From contig NC_089495.1 in assembly GCF_036850765.1 (NCBI RefSeq), positions 25,202,875 to 25,266,874 of the forward strand: a DNA stretch of 64,000 bases, written 5' to 3'. Within the stretch, counting starts at the first letter, position 1; the number at the start of each line of letters is the position of its first letter. The position numbers and the translations under genes are program-made. The DNA is from Saccopteryx bilineata. Its lineage: Eukaryota; Chordata; Mammalia; Chiroptera; Emballonuridae. A model generated the notes under the pieces. The model did not search any database. It was not told the DNA's origin and saw nothing but the letters and a program-made list of their open reading frames with translations. This document shows positions 13,332-26,639 of this stretch, piece after piece.

Positions 13332-15311
13332 TTCATTTCACTACCTTTTATCCGTAAAGGTCTCCTTGTAGGGAGAATTGTTCACAGCCTTACAGTCTTT
13401 AACCTCAGTCACTCTAGTTGTTATCAGTATACCTCACACTTAATAGGCAATTAATAAAAAATTGAGGAAGGGAAGGAGGTAGGTTAGAAAAAAAGGAAGG
13501 GGTCCATATTGTGTGGCACAGGATTTTGGGAGTCCAGAAATGGTGACCGTGAATTGCCAACAGAGACCAAATCAAGAGTGAGACACTCCACAGTGCATTC
13601 TCTAGGAACAAGTTACTGCTTTATTTACACTTTCTTCCTCAGAATGTAGTTATGAGCATCTAAGGGAAGTGTGTCCTTGTAAGTGGCAAATATGAAGGGA
13701 CTGAAGTCTTCTTTTGCAGTGCCCCTAATTGTTGTTCATTTAGCAGTTCCTAGAAAATGACAGACTCCCAAATTAGGACAGACTAGTCACGAAGCAGAGA
13801 GAGGCAAGGTTTATCAAAAACTGAACGAGTGAGATCTTTTTTACATATTCTCAGGAAGAACTATGAGGGTCATCTTTTAGATACTGAGACACATTCTACC
13901 TGCAAAAGCTTTAGCTTTACCTCTCATGAACTCCTCTCAAAGCTCCCAGAAAGAATGATGCTTCCACAGGTTGGTTTAAGAAGCCCTTTTGCCTGTATCG
14001 TTAATTTCGGGCAGGATTACCAAATAGACAGACTTTGCAATACTCCCTGTGTAAGCCAAAGAGAAAACATATCACTGCAAAATTGATGGCCCTGCTTAGG
14101 ACAGAGTGTACTCTTCATTCAATTAAGGAGAATAAAAGAAACCTGGCAAAAACCTGAAGGGTGCACATATCACCATGTCCATCCAGTTCTTACAGCTACA
14201 ACTTATTCCTGCCTCCGTCTTTTGGTTCAGAACAGCTGTACCCAGTCAGTTTACCCTTTGCTTCATCTGGGAGTTTGCTGTTGCTTTACAACTTCACGAT
14301 CACTTTTGTTCTCACAGCTATTAACAGATTAAAGGGCCAAGTACAATAGTTTATGACCATATGAGATAGTTGGTACTTCATCGTCTGCAAGAATTATTTT
14401 CCTATCAAATAGCCACTGCTAGTTTCAAATAATGACCTAAGAATTGTTCAAATTAACGTATCATAACTTGGAGCTACAGATCATTAAAAGCATAATCATT
14501 TTAGGGGAATATGGTTTTAAAGGACTAAAAAGTGGGAATTGGTTGTAGTATTAACACACATTTATTAATCATGCTTATGTGATAACACAAGATCAGAAAG
14601 TGCAAAAAACAGGTATGATGCATCTCTGTCATATCACTGCTAATCTTTGTGGTTAGTTTGCAATTTATATGCAGTGTCTGCTTTTGGAGGGAATGTTGGT
14701 TTTGTTATTTTTAGCAAAAGACTCAGGATTTGTTCTGAAAGGACCCAATGCAGTGTTTGCTGTGCAGTGTGGGTGAGGGATAATCCTTAGGAACCTGTCA
14801 GGGATTCAGGGACCATTGGGATCCACCAGAGGCTCAGAGTTCCTCTGCAGGGGTGTGAGTGCTGACAGCACACTGCAGGTGGTCCCTTCTGCACGGTCAC
14901 CTGGGACAGCAGGGATACCCTGCCCAATTTGTCATCCTATAGAATCCTGTCAGCAGTTGAAAGTTGTAAGCACAAAGCCTTCCACATTGAAGGCAAACTC
15001 GCTCCTAATATTTTTCTAAAAGCAATTGCGATGGATGAAAATATTAGCATGCAGCACCTACGTACACAGTTTTTCACGTACAAATATAATATTGTGTTCA
15101 ATTATATGTTATATGAAGTATAGAGATGCTGTCTATAATTTTACAGACCCAAGGTTGCTAAGTACATTCCCCTCCTCCTGATAAAGACGGCGGGATACAG
15201 CTGATGATGGAGGATAACATCGTCTCTCCTCACTCTCCCTGCTGCCTTTCGTTCGGTTTATAGACCTGTGAGGATACCTTGAAATACATTTTGAAAAGGA
15301 ATTTTTGTTGT

Positions 15312-15341
15312 GATAATAATAATAATAATAATAATAATAAA
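15312..15341. repeat. (AAT)n microsatellite
   Basis: About ten AAT trinucleotides adjoining an L1 3' end, possibly grown from its A-rich tail. Confidence 0.95.
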
Positions 15342-15349
15342 TTGAACCA

Positions 15350-15490
15350 TTTTATTTTTAATTGAAATTTTTTTATTTATTGAATTTGTTGTAGTGACAT
15401 TGGTAAATAAAACTATATAGGTTTCAGGTGTGCAACTCTATAAGACATCATCTGTATATTGCATTGTATGTTCACCACCCTAAGTCAAGT
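15350..15490 (-). repeat. L1 LINE 3'-end fragment
   Basis: On the minus strand the sequence has the L1 3' UTR signature seen in many laurasiatherians: GGTGAACATACAATGCAATA, then TGCACACCTGAAACCTATAT and an AT-rich end. Boundaries are approximate. Confidence 0.75.
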
Positions 15491-15654
15491 TGAACCATTT
15501 CTTAATTATCCATAGTAATAACTAAAGAATAGCATGAATCTTTGAAATCCCCAAATTTCTATTATTAAGCTTTTACTTGATTAATAAAGACCTTCCATAT
15601 CTGCCCAGGAGTAATACCTGCTATTATTCATTGAAAGCCAATTTTGTGCCAATT

Positions 15655-15800
15655 TTTTTACCTAGATTATTTATAATCTCTAGAAAAATCCTGTGAAGAG
15701 TGCTATTACCCTTGTTTTCTGAATGGGAAAATTGAGCATCTGGGTGATTAAATGACTTGCTCAAGGACACCAAACTAGTAGGAGGTGGGATTTGAGCCAG
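15655..15800. repeat. MIR-like SINE
   Basis: Matches the MIR core and 3' part: a segment like AGTGCTATTACCCTTGTTTT, then GAATGGGAAAATTGAG and TTGCTCAAGGACACCAAACT, ending near GGATTTGAGCCAG. Confidence 0.75.
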
Positions 15801-16071
15801 ATCTGTCTCCACAGTACAAGTTGCTTCAGCTGTCCTTTGCTGTTACTCCTAAAAGCCATGTTTTGGAGCAGTGAAATGCTCCAAAAACATGCCTACTTTT
15901 AAAATGTGGGAACAAGAGACAAGAAAGGCCTTGAGTGATTCAGAAACGGGATAATCAGATATTGAGCATTTCCATCAGGTAGAGTAAAATTCAAGCAGGT
16001 TTAAAGGAGAAATAGGGTTAAAAGTCAAAACAAAAAGAGGACTTGTGAAAGAAATGAGAAAGAAAAGCATG

Positions 16072-16428
16072 CTTGAACAGGTGGTGGCACAGTGGATAGA
16101 GCATTAACCTGGGACGCTGCGGTCCCATATTTGAAACCCTGAGGTTGTCAGCTTGAGCGTGGGATCATAGACATGACCACGTGGTCAATGTCTTGAGCCC
16201 AAAGATTGCTGGCTTGAAGCTTAAGGTCTCTGGCTTGAGCCCAAGGTCACTGGCTTGAAGCTCAAGGTTTCTGGTTTGAGCAAGGGATAACTGGCTTGGT
16301 TGGAGCCCCCTGGGCAAGGCACATATGAGAAGCAATCAGTGAACTAAAGTGCTTCTGTCTGTCTGTCTCTTTCTCTTGCTGTTGCTCTTTGTGTGTGTCT
16401 ATGTCTCTCTCTTGCTTAAAAAAAGGCA
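16072..16428 (+). repeat. VES-type SINE, long form
   Basis: tRNA-like head (GTGGTGGCACAGTGGATAGA), a body with repeated modules of the type CTTGAGCCCAAGGTCACTGG, the block GGCACATATGAGAAGCAATC, a CT/GT-rich tail and an A run. It belongs to the same subfamily as the element at 8723-9146 in the opposite orientation. Confidence 0.85.
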
Positions 16429-17627
16429 AAAGAATATGGAAAACTAATACAAGACAGGTTAAATAAAAGTAAATGGACATCTGATTATCATATGCAAATA
16501 ACAAAATAAAAATAAGGAAGACAAGGATTAAAAATCACAAAGAATGATCAGTAGATAAGAAAATAATTTTGTCTAAAGATGCACTTTTTTTCTGAGAGAA
16601 TAAATAGAATCTCCACTGGCATAAACATACTGGTTTTGTTTGTTGTCCTGATAATATGGGTGACAAACATGGTGAAAATTAAACTGCTCTTTTGTTGAGA
16701 CTGGCGTTGCCTGTGGTGTTCCCAGTGATGTGGGGAGTTCTGATGCTAAATGCCCTTATAGCCTCAGGACTGTGAGCTTTGGCTTCATCTAATCCATGCA
16801 CCTAATGGTGAAGGCATCATTTTCAGCTCCATATTCAGATAATTGTGAAGTTTGATAAGTGAATATCAAGCTTATTACATGAAGATATTATAAAACAAAA
16901 TTAAGACTAATTTCTATTCCTGATTCAAAATGGGTGAATATTTTAGTGCTTACTCTATATTTTTTAGCAATAGTAGACTGTATTTCCATTTCCTCAAAAG
17001 TATGATGGCAATTGGACATTTCAAAAATTTCTTCTGAGTAGAAATTAGAACAGAATGGAAATTTTGAGAAGAATGGCTCCTGATCTATATGACAATATAT
17101 ATATATTCAATTAATATATAAATTTTCATTAGGAACAAGTAAGCCACCCTATATTTCTTTGCTATATGTTGTATCTAAAAATATCACTATACATATAAAA
17201 GATAATTTCAAAATAAATAGTTTTATCAATTAATTGCTATTAAAAAATTGATATCTAAATTAAGTTGCACTGACATGAGTTTGTATCATTAGATTGGAGC
17301 CTTTCTGGAAAAGTTAACTTACTTAATGACACTGCTCTTTTTCAACTTCCTTAGAAGATAAAATACTGGTTATAAAACGTGTTGAGCCCCTTTTCCTATT
17401 TTTATTATTACAGTAATTAATTATAACTATCCTTTTATAATTTTATCCTATTTCATTACACCCAGCAACTACTTCACTTGTTTGTTGTTGTTTATGAAAC
17501 CTGAAGGTTTAGTGGAGTTTTTCTTACCTCCTGTGAGCTTTTCCTTTTAAGAGAATTTAAGAATAGAAGCTACCTAGAAAGGGGGAAGAGAGATCTAAAT
17601 CTTTCCCCTTCTTTTTCTCCAATCCAG

Positions 17628-17757
17628 CTACATCTACATCTACGACTGGGACAAGCCATCTTGTGAAATGTGCAGAGAAGGAGAAAACTTTCTGTGTGAA
17701 TGGAGGCGAGTGCTTCATGGTGAAAGATCTTTCAAACCCGTCAAGATACTTGTGCAA
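17628..17757 (+). CDS. NRG1: NRG1 exon: linker plus first part of EGF-like domain (common EGF exon)
   Basis: This 130-nt exon encodes a Ser/Thr-rich linker (TSTSTTGTSH) and then the first four of the six EGF cysteines: VKCAEKEK, TFCVNGG, GECFM and YLC. This is the part of the ligand shared by all ErbB-binding isoforms and, with the following alpha or beta exon, forms the receptor-binding fold. It starts after a pyrimidine-rich tract and CAG, with two bases finishing a codon (phase 1), and ends with AA of a Lys codon before GTAAGA (phase 2). The residues match the mammalian protein as I remember it with no change in the domain. Reading through the donor gives AAG TAA, that is Lys then stop, which would leave an EGF domain lacking cysteines 5 and 6, as described for the gamma form. 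Confidence 0.98.
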
Positions 17758-20700
17758 GTAAGAAAAGAAATTCTCTGTGTGCCTTGTGTCCATAACAGCT
17801 TCTTTCAGATGGCTCCGTGTCTCATGATGCATTATTGCTTCTTTTTCCAATTTTGTTGCATCCTGTTGAATAATGCTTTTTATTTGTAGAGTGTTTTGAA
17901 AAGTCCACACCATTTGTCATCTCTGCTATATCCAGAATTGGTTTCTTTTTTTGCTGTTTATAATTTTTTTTGCCTTCATATTTATAAAGTTGCTTTCTTT
18001 ATGGTGTTGATCATTGTTACCTAGAAGAGTTGTGCAAATATCATAGAGGCCTACAATTATTGAAACCTACTTCTCCATCCAGGCTGTGAATTACACTGTA
18101 AGATAATGTTCCTTTTTACCCTAGCGATCACCTGCATAACAAATAGACAGCTGAAAGGTACAAAGGAAGGAAGGTTCTTTACAGACACAGCTGTTGCACT
18201 TGACATTAACTTATTGTTTCGTAACTACTTTTAAAAATAAAATTTAGCTTGATTTCACTAACTATCACAAAAGCAAATTGCATGTATTTGGAAATGGATT
18301 TAGCATCCTTATGTGTGTAGCATCCTCGTGTGTTGAAGGCAGGACATTCTTTTATACACTGCAGTTAATGACAGATACATTTAGAATGGCATTCTGTTTT
18401 ATGACCTGAAGAGGGGGATGCACCATTCAGAATTATCACAGTTATTCTCTCTCTACAGGCAGAATAAAACAGTGATATTTAGAGTGCATTAAATATTTAA
18501 GCCTTATAGTTAAAATTAGTAGGTTTCACAAAAATCAATTGATTATTGTGCCATGCATTTTAATTCTACTCTTGATATTTAGGCTGCATGTGTACAGAAA
18601 CCCATATAATTTGATGTGGTAAAACATGATTAATGTCTCACTGAAATGATGACAAAGACACACTTATTTTGTAGTTGACCAATATCTGTGTCCCATGGTT
18701 TTAAAATAGCACTGCTTGTCTTATGTGAGAAATATGCCATCATAAACATTGTCTTCTGCCCCAGAACATTAGTTTGTGACTTACATGTTGACACAGAAGA
18801 CCAAGTTTGTTAGAGCGCTAATAGAGCAATAAGTGAAATGAGAAAAAAGCACAAGAAATATAATCAAGAAGGCCATTTCAATGTTACATCATGCAACTAG
18901 TATATAAGTATTTATGTACCAGTTTTAAAAGCATTTTATTGTTTATAAGTAATAAAGTGCATCTTAAAAGACATTTTAAAATCATAACACCAAACCAAAT
19001 GCCATTTCTTAAGAACTGTTGCACTGCTTCCTGTGCTGGCCTAGACATGGGCTGTCTGTAGAGTGTCTCATGGGAGCTCATGAAGAAGTATCTCCCAGAA
19101 CCTGCTTTTTGCCCTCAAAAGCTTTTCTTTCAAGAGTCGAAGCGATCGCAGGAAAACGCAAGTTTTTATGGATATATAACTGATTTTATCAATCACACAA
19201 CTTATATAAGTCAATATAATCTGTTGGAGTGATTCACAAGAGTGCTTCTATTACTAAACATCTCTTTGATAGAAATAGGTAATAGTTATAAGCCAAAATA
19301 AAATAAATAGATCAGTCTTTTCAAACATTTATCCAAGATAAAAATGAAAGAGTATGTAGGAAAAAATTATTTCTTTCAGGTTTGAATTATTTCACATGAC
19401 TGTCAATGTTTATTGTTTTAAAAGTAACCATAAAGATTCACTTTTTGATTATAAATATATTCAGATCTATATACTTAGAGCAAATAATTAAAGTTGGTCA
19501 GTTTTCGTCTTTGGTTCTGACAACTTGTGAATACAACACAAACATGGCACCCCTCTATTTGTCATAGTGAATAAGGGCGAACAAATTTTGTGGTTTTCTC
19601 AGATCAAAATAGAAAATACCAGAAGCTGAGAATTATAACCTATAATATATGAGGTTCATTCATTAGATGAAGAAATCATGTTATTCTGTCCTAATCTCAG
19701 GCATACAGTCTAACTATGTTTTAACAAATGTCCTTGAAAAATATATAGTTCCTTAAATCCTTCTCCTTTTTAAACCAAGTACCCATATTATCTATGTCTC
19801 ATATTTTTGCTTATTTAGAAAAACATCTGAGACCACTATATTTTCATTATAATAATGAAACATGTTCATTTTTCATCATAGCCTCTGCAGAGATTTACAA
19901 GCTGAGTGAGTACATGTGATAGTTTCCAAATACCTCCAAGGGACCAGTGCAACCATTTTCCACATATTAACTTCAGCTATTCTGTAGCCCTCCCACGTCC
20001 TACACAAAACATGCAATTGCAAAAGTGTTGTTCATTTGTTCCATTTTGGGTTTGTGCCAAGAACTGCAATTTTTTTTTTCACCCACACAGTTTTTCATTA
20101 AATTTTAAGCCCAATCTGGAAAAAAAGAAATACTTGCTAAACTTTAAAACACCTTATAGTGAAATGGTTGTTATTGCTCTGATAATTATTAAAGCAGTAA
20201 ACTGTCAACAACAAACATGCTGTCTCCCCCAAGCTTATTATCTAGAAGTATGTTATCCTCTAGTTCTCAGAAAATTGGCATCATAATTCTACTTTTAGTT
20301 TTTGTAATCAGAATCTTTCAGAACGCTATTAAAGCTTATGACTAGATTTGTTGGGAAGCAAATCTTTCACACTTCTGATTTTGATAAGTCCCCGCCCCTT
20401 TTAGCCAATGTCTTTATTGATGCATCAAAGCAAACAAGTACCTTAATGGAAAAATTGGAATATATTTAACACCCAAAACATTTCAGGCCTTTTTTGTTAA
20501 ACAAAAGTGTGGTTGTTTTTTTTTAAATAATCCTTGTAGTAAAAGCATTTGTAGCATTAAAAATAATCACAACTCAGAATTGAAACAAAGGCACATAATA
20601 GACCATGTCTGAGGATAATGTATTGTTCATTAGACCACTCGAATAGAAGCAGAAAACATGAAAATGTTGCTTTGGCTCATCACAGTCCTGTACGTGAAGT

Positions 20701-22213
20701 CAGTTCATAGTTTCCATATGGACCATCTGTCTAGAGCAAAACATTGCTGAAGCATGAGCTACATCATTCAAAATCAGCTTTATCCCTGAGTAAAGACATG
20801 ACTCAGAGACACCGCCGGCAGGGAAGTTTCCAAGTAGTCTCTCTGGTCACCTAATCCACAGTTGTCTTTTTGGGAGTTGAAGTTGAAGACTTTACAGCAA
20901 ATCTCTTTTGTCTCTCCACATAGCACAAGGTGTTCCCCATGGACTAACCATAAAACAGTTAAACACTCCTCTAAGGATAGGTTTGCTGGTTACTTGGACT
21001 TTCCCTGGGGACTGTGTGTGAATTTTAGCAGTAGTTTATATTTTATATATTTCTTAGATATTTTATATTTCTTTCCTTTATGGTAATTTAAAATTTAGCT
21101 TGAGGAAATAATAGTTTTTATTCCAGATCACATAAATGAGAAAAGAAACATTTTATCTTTTATCCTTTGATGCCCTATGTAGTCATATGGTTCAAAAAAA
21201 AAAAAAAAAGACAATTTGAATGTGACATTGTTCAAATTTTCCTCTGCTTCCCCCTTCATTCTTATATAACTTTTTCTGAACAGTATTAGTAGAAAATTAC
21301 TTTGGACTCTGTTGCTGTGATTTTTAAAATCTAAAAATGATTTTATACCAGGCTGCATTTATAAACCCATTATATTGTCCCATTGACAGACGTGGCTTCC
21401 CCAGGAGGGGATTAGAGTTTTTACCACCAATTTTGGTGAACAGTCATGAGCCCTTTCACTTCAACTCTCTGGACGGTATTTAATTTATAACAGAGTTAAT
21501 ATGTTCTCCAAATTTCTTCCCAGAAAGTTAGTGAAATTAAATGAATTCATTTCTGCTAAAGTACTTCTAATGCTGGCAAAGCAAGATTTTTTTTTCTTTA
21601 TAATAAAAACTAAGTGGTAGTATTACATTGTCTCTGTAGACATTGGAAAAATATATGCACCTGTCTTAACAGACTGTGTTATCATGTTTAATTCCCAGTT
21701 CCTCATCTTATTTAACTCTGGCAGCTTTTGCTTGCTTTGGTGGGGCCACCAGCTAGCCTTATAACTTTGCATTTGACAAATCATTTAACAGCACTCATCA
21801 TTATATCCCTTATAAGCAAAAAACAAAAACAACACCCTTGGGAAGACGGGAGGTGCCTTCAAACACAAACTTACAATTTTTAAAGTTAATTTTTATTACA
21901 TTGTATAGTCTATGTAAGGGCCTATATTGTATTATTGTAGGAAATAGTTATGAAAAATATATAAAGACAGATTAGGTCACAACCAATGTTCTAATAAATT
22001 CAACTCAACAAGTGAAAGAGTAATTAACATTTGTTTATAAAACAGCTACATCTATGCTGGGCATTTTTGAAAATTCAGAGAAAAAACAAAACACAGTCTC
22101 GGTCCCTAGGAACTTAGTCTGTTTAGGAAAATTAAGTAGCTAAAATAAGGACTCAATTAGAGTGAGTATATCCCAAGTGGTACAACACTGATTATTATGG
22201 TAATGAGAATTTA

Positions 22214-22418
22214 TTTATTTTTTTAAAAAATTTTTATTTTATTTTATTTATTCATTTTAGAGAGGAGAGAGAGAGAGGAGAGAGAGAGAGAGAAGGGGGG
22301 AGGAGCTGGAAGCATCAACTCCCATATGTGCCTTGACCAGGCAAGCCCAGGGTTTCGAACCGGCAACCTCAGCATTTCCAGGTCGACGCTTTATCCACTG
22401 TGCCACCACAGGTCAGGC
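22214..22418 (-). repeat. VES-type SINE, short form, with perfect 15-bp target duplication
   Basis: The minus strand reads CCTGACCTGTGGTGGCACAG, the tRNA-like head, then CGAAACCCTGGGCTTGCCTG, GCACATATGGGAGTTGATGC, a CT tail and an A-rich end. GGTAATGAGAATTTA at 22199-22213 is repeated exactly at 22419-22433, so the insertion is recent and intact. Confidence 0.95.
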
Positions 22419-22988
22419 GGTAATGAGAATTTAAAGGAGGAAAGGAAAAGAATGAAATAAGTTGGAGAAGACTTTATAAACATAGCTATTATTTATGTAG
22501 TCATTTTTTATATAGCGGGCACTGAAGTCGCAGTCATGGTTTCTGTGAGACACGGTGCCACGCATATCTAAACCAGCTGCTCCATTCTGAGAAGCAGAAC
22601 AAAAACCTCTCTTAGACCCTGAGCCAGTCTCTGAGCTCTGGAGGCCAGACAGAGGACTTTGGACATTGTCATAGCTCACAGGGAGTCACAGTAACTTCTG
22701 GAGCAGGAGAGTGACTCCATGACCATAGCAGATGTGAAGGGAAAAAAGATTTCTGTACAGGCTAGAGATATTTGAGACAAGGTAAGATGGGGAGAAAAAG
22801 TCAAAGACACTAGCTAAGGTTAAAGTTTTATAAAATCCTGGCATAATACTGGTGGTGATGATAATATTTGTAATACTAGCAGCTAGATTAACATACTGAG
22901 AAGGGGCCTGATGATTCAAATTCATCAGTGTGTCCTGCAGCCTCATCATCCTGGCTGTAGAAAGAGAAGTTTGGGACAGATGAAAGGG

Positions 22989-23009
22989 ATATATATATAT
23001 ATATATATA
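22989..23009. repeat. (TA)n microsatellite
   Basis: A 21-bp alternating AT run. Confidence 0.9.
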
Positions 23010-24656
23010 CTGAGTTAGAACTTACGGTCCATAATAGCAGACTGCTAATTATACTCCAACTCCAGCCCTGGAAGAGTTCATTCTTCAGAATGGGTGCGAC
23101 AGTTGTCTATCAATTTGCCCTGTGATATTTAACGGATCACAAGCATCTGTGACAGAGAGAGGAGCGAGGCCCTGGCTCAGGTCAAGATCATCAACTCCTC
23201 AGAGGACCACGTCTTCTATCTCTTCTGTGCCTCATTTCCCTAGAATCCTGCTATATGCTTCTAGGTTTATATCAACCCATTTTCATTTCCACTCACTAAT
23301 TGACTAGAAGAAATCCTTTTGTTTTGACAGGAACCAATTTAGGTGCAGTTCTGCCTGAAATCAGGTGCAATGGCTAAGTAGTCTTAATAGATTTACTTTC
23401 TTTGTTCTAAAATCAGCAAGAGAGCCCCAGGTATTGACTGAGCTCCTTGTCTGAGGCAGGCCTGAATGAAAGCATGCTGGTCTCTGCCTCATGGAGTCTG
23501 TAGGTTATTGAGGGGGAAAATGTATCTCAAGTAATTAATTTAGTTATAGCTCTGAGGGTGTGCTGAGTGCTGTGAAGGATATTTAGGGAGGAAGGGAAGG
23601 CAAAATGAGGAACCTCAACTAGTCGGAGACTAAAAAAAATGTGCTTACAGCCCTCACTTTGAGAGGCATGCAGTCTATTTAAAAATAAAATGCACCATTT
23701 AAAAAATTTTATATCAAATGATATAAGTAAAATGGGAATATTTATGTGCATCATCAAAAAAAAATGCAGCTAGTGGTGTAGACAAAACTGTCAAGTTCTG
23801 AATTTACAGAATTTTGTCTCTTGAGACAAGAAAGGGTCTCCTCCAGGGAGGAAGACCCCACCACAAGTTAGCAGTCAATATGTCATTGTGTCACACACGG
23901 TGTGGAGATGTATGAGATGCGGATTGATCCCATATCCGATTGAATCGTTTGACCCCACACCTCCAGATGCATCATGTAGAGTAAACAGTGGCAGAGGCTT
24001 TCGTGTCCAGAAGAGCATTTCAGAACAAGCTGTGCAAACAGAGCTTTGGGAAGGGCACCAAGGTTCAAACAAGGACGGTTAATGCATAAACACGGCCATC
24101 CTCATGATTGCAGTTCTCTGTCTTAGACTCTGAAAAACAACACTGGAGAGCCAGGACGGCTTAGGTTTTTCCCCCCTCAGTACTTGCCCCTGAGTCTAGT
24201 GTGGCCACTGTCTGTATCCTATTATCGCATGGATTGAGAAATAGTCTCCAGATAGTAGTAAAAAAAAAAAAAAAGAATGATACATATTAGCTGAACGGTG
24301 ATGGGGTGGTTCAGAGTTGGATCTGAAGGAAATGTTGTTGGAACATTTTATATTTAATATTCTCTTTAATGATGTTGAAAAAGGCATTCCCTTGAGAAAA
24401 GAAATGTCTTTTTCAGATGATGTCATAAAAGAAACTAAAACACAAATTAGAAAAGCATATACAAATCTCTAAAAATTTCACTTAAAGATAGATAATAGAA
24501 TGAGGGTCATCGTGGAAAAATGCAGACTAATAGTGACAGTACATTTGGGGAAGAATAATCTACAACACAGATACTCAGCCAGTGAGTGGGTGAGTCCTCA
24601 CCAGAATGATGAACAGGCCAAGGGGCGAGAAATGTTTGCAATATAATACTCTAGAC

Positions 24657-25003
24657 CAGGGGTAGTCAACCTTTTTATACCTACCGCCCACTTTTGTATC
24701 TCTGGAAGTACTAAAATTTTCTAACCGCCCACCGGTTCCATAGTAATGGTAATTTATAAAGTAGGGAAGTAACTTTATAGAATTTATAAAGCAGAGTTAC
24801 AGCAAGTTAAAGCATATAATAATAATTACTTACCAAGTACTTTATGTCGGATTTTCGCTAAGTTTGGCAGAATAAATCTTTATGAAACAACTTACTATAG
24901 TTAAATCTACCTTTTTATTTATACTTTGGTTGCTCTGCTACCACCGACTATGAAAGCTGGAACGCCCATTAGTGGGCAGTAGGGACCAGGTTGACTACCA
25001 CTG
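24657..25003. mobile_element. Non-autonomous hAT DNA transposon (MITE-like), intact, 8-bp TSD
   Basis: A 347-bp element with terminal inverted repeats: CAGGGGTAGTCAACC at the left and GGTTGACTACCACTG at the right. It is flanked by an exact 8-bp duplication CTCTAGAC (24649-24656 and 25004-25011), which fits the hAT target consensus nTCTAGAn. There is no transposase ORF, so it was mobilised in trans. Elements of this kind are a hallmark of bat genomes. Confidence 0.95.
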
Positions 25004-26639
25004 CTCTAGACAAACAGACAGCACTCTTTGAGTGAGTGTATACACAGCCAGCCCCATGGTTTGTTCATGGTGAGAGCAAAGGCCTGAATGTCCAGCACTT
25101 ACCCCACTGATGTTTCTCAGTATGTATTTGTTGGCTTTTTCATTTTTTTTTCATTTATAGATATAAATACCAAGTAATTATTTCAGATGTTTTCCAGTAT
25201 TACAGTAATACCAAAACTAGTATTGAGGTAGAATGAAAAGATAATTAGAATGCTTCTTTTTCTATACAAGGTATTTAAAATTGTCCAAAGATTTCATTGT
25301 AGAGTGATGACTGGAGAGAGGAAATATCAGGTGTGGATCTTGTTTCCTTTCCACTTCATCAGAGGAAGACCTGATGAAAATTAATGAAACCAAGAAATAA
25401 AGGAAGACAGAGGCTGTCTGAGGACGGTTTATAATTTCAAATACATTTATAATGGTTTATAAAACTAGCAAACTTCAAATAACCAGAAATTTGGGGGTGT
25501 GGGGTCTGTAAATATCAGAATATATTTATCATCCCCACCAAATATAAAGGGAAAGAATTTATTCAATTAGAATATAAAAAATACACCTAGCATTAAACAG
25601 ATAACTTTATGGGTGATTACACAGTAAACATATCAGGATAGTCACAGGCTTTTTATTAAGGACAATTTATATTTCATTGATGCTTTATGGAAGATTTGGA
25701 TCCTAGACTGTACTTGCTTTACTGAATCCTAAGTAAACTGGTATTTCAGTAACAGGATTTAACTTTGAGGTAGTTAGACATACCATTAAAGAGTTATAAA
25801 AGCTTTTCAAATTCCAAACACAACGTTAAAGTTTCCGATGTAGGAGAGGAAGTCTGTGAGGAGGGTACTGGGGGCTCCCATAAAAAAGTCATTTAGGAGT
25901 TTACAGAGAAGAATCAGTCACAAACTGAAAAAATAAAAGCCAGACTTTCAATATTGACCTGCAGTTGGCAAGTCAATTGACTCTATGAAAATCTCTTTGA
26001 TATAGTCTTTTTGGTCACTGCAGTCTGATCTTATCTTAGGGTCAGTTTAACAGACATTTTATGAGAGCCCTTCACAAGCCAGGCATTGTGTTAAACATTA
26101 GAGATACAAAATGATCAAAATATGGTCTCTATCCTCACAAAAAGCTAATCACAATACAGATAGATTAGGGCAGTCAAAGAGATGGGGAAGGGTGAAAAAC
26201 GAGAGCCTGCCGGGAACCCTCAACCAGGTGTGGGAGTGGGAGACAGGGAGGTACCGGTCAGGGGTAGTTGGAAGAAGTGACACCTAAGTTCAGACAAACC
26301 GAATTTTCATCTCATTGAGAACAAATATAGAGCAAAGATCTTTTATCACATTATGAGCAATTACTAAAATTTTTGAAAAAATTATTTTTCTCTTCTAATC
26401 TAATCAATGGAAGAAATGGTATATGTGCATTTTTGAAGCGACAGTAAGGGCTTGATTGTTACTCAGTCAGGTTTTTCTAAGAAATAAAACTTTTGGAATT
26501 TGCTCATTCATGCCAATGCATGTTGTTCAAAATCAGATTAAGTTTACCATATTCTCATCTCCAAGGAAAGTGATAGATTTGATGCTTAACCTATAATGCT
26601 AATATAGAAATAAGTCAAAGCCAGACAGTCCCCTTTTTG

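Larger units (their letters stand above)
1..17627 (+). other. NRG1: NRG1 intron upstream of the EGF exon (3' part, phase 1)
   Basis: No coding exon could be supported here. The sequence is AT-rich and holds interspersed repeats listed separately (an L1M-like fragment with a nested SINE near 8.6-9.4 kb, an L1 3' end near 15.4 kb, a MIR near 15.7 kb and a VES SINE near 16.1 kb), microsatellites, and a perfect palindrome at 13284-13331. I looked for the CRD (type III) exon and the spacer exon of NRG1 by their known protein sequences and did not see them. The intron ends in a pyrimidine-rich tract and CAG at 17625-17627. Conserved enhancers could be present but cannot be recognised without an alignment. 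Confidence 0.85.

Noticed and set aside
1..17627. Search for the NRG1 type III CRD exon, spacer exon and Ig exons
   Set aside because: No frame shows their known sequences; those exons must lie upstream of the window.
17557..17913. 118-codon minus-strand ORF over the EGF exon
   Set aside because: It is antisense to a certain exon; the sense strand explains the conservation.
19906..20286. 126-codon plus-strand ORF
   Set aside because: No recognisable domain or splice sites, and the base composition is like the intron around it.
24649..25011. Possible recent gene-regulatory palindrome because of matching ends
   Set aside because: The inverted ends and 8-bp target duplication identify a DNA transposon.
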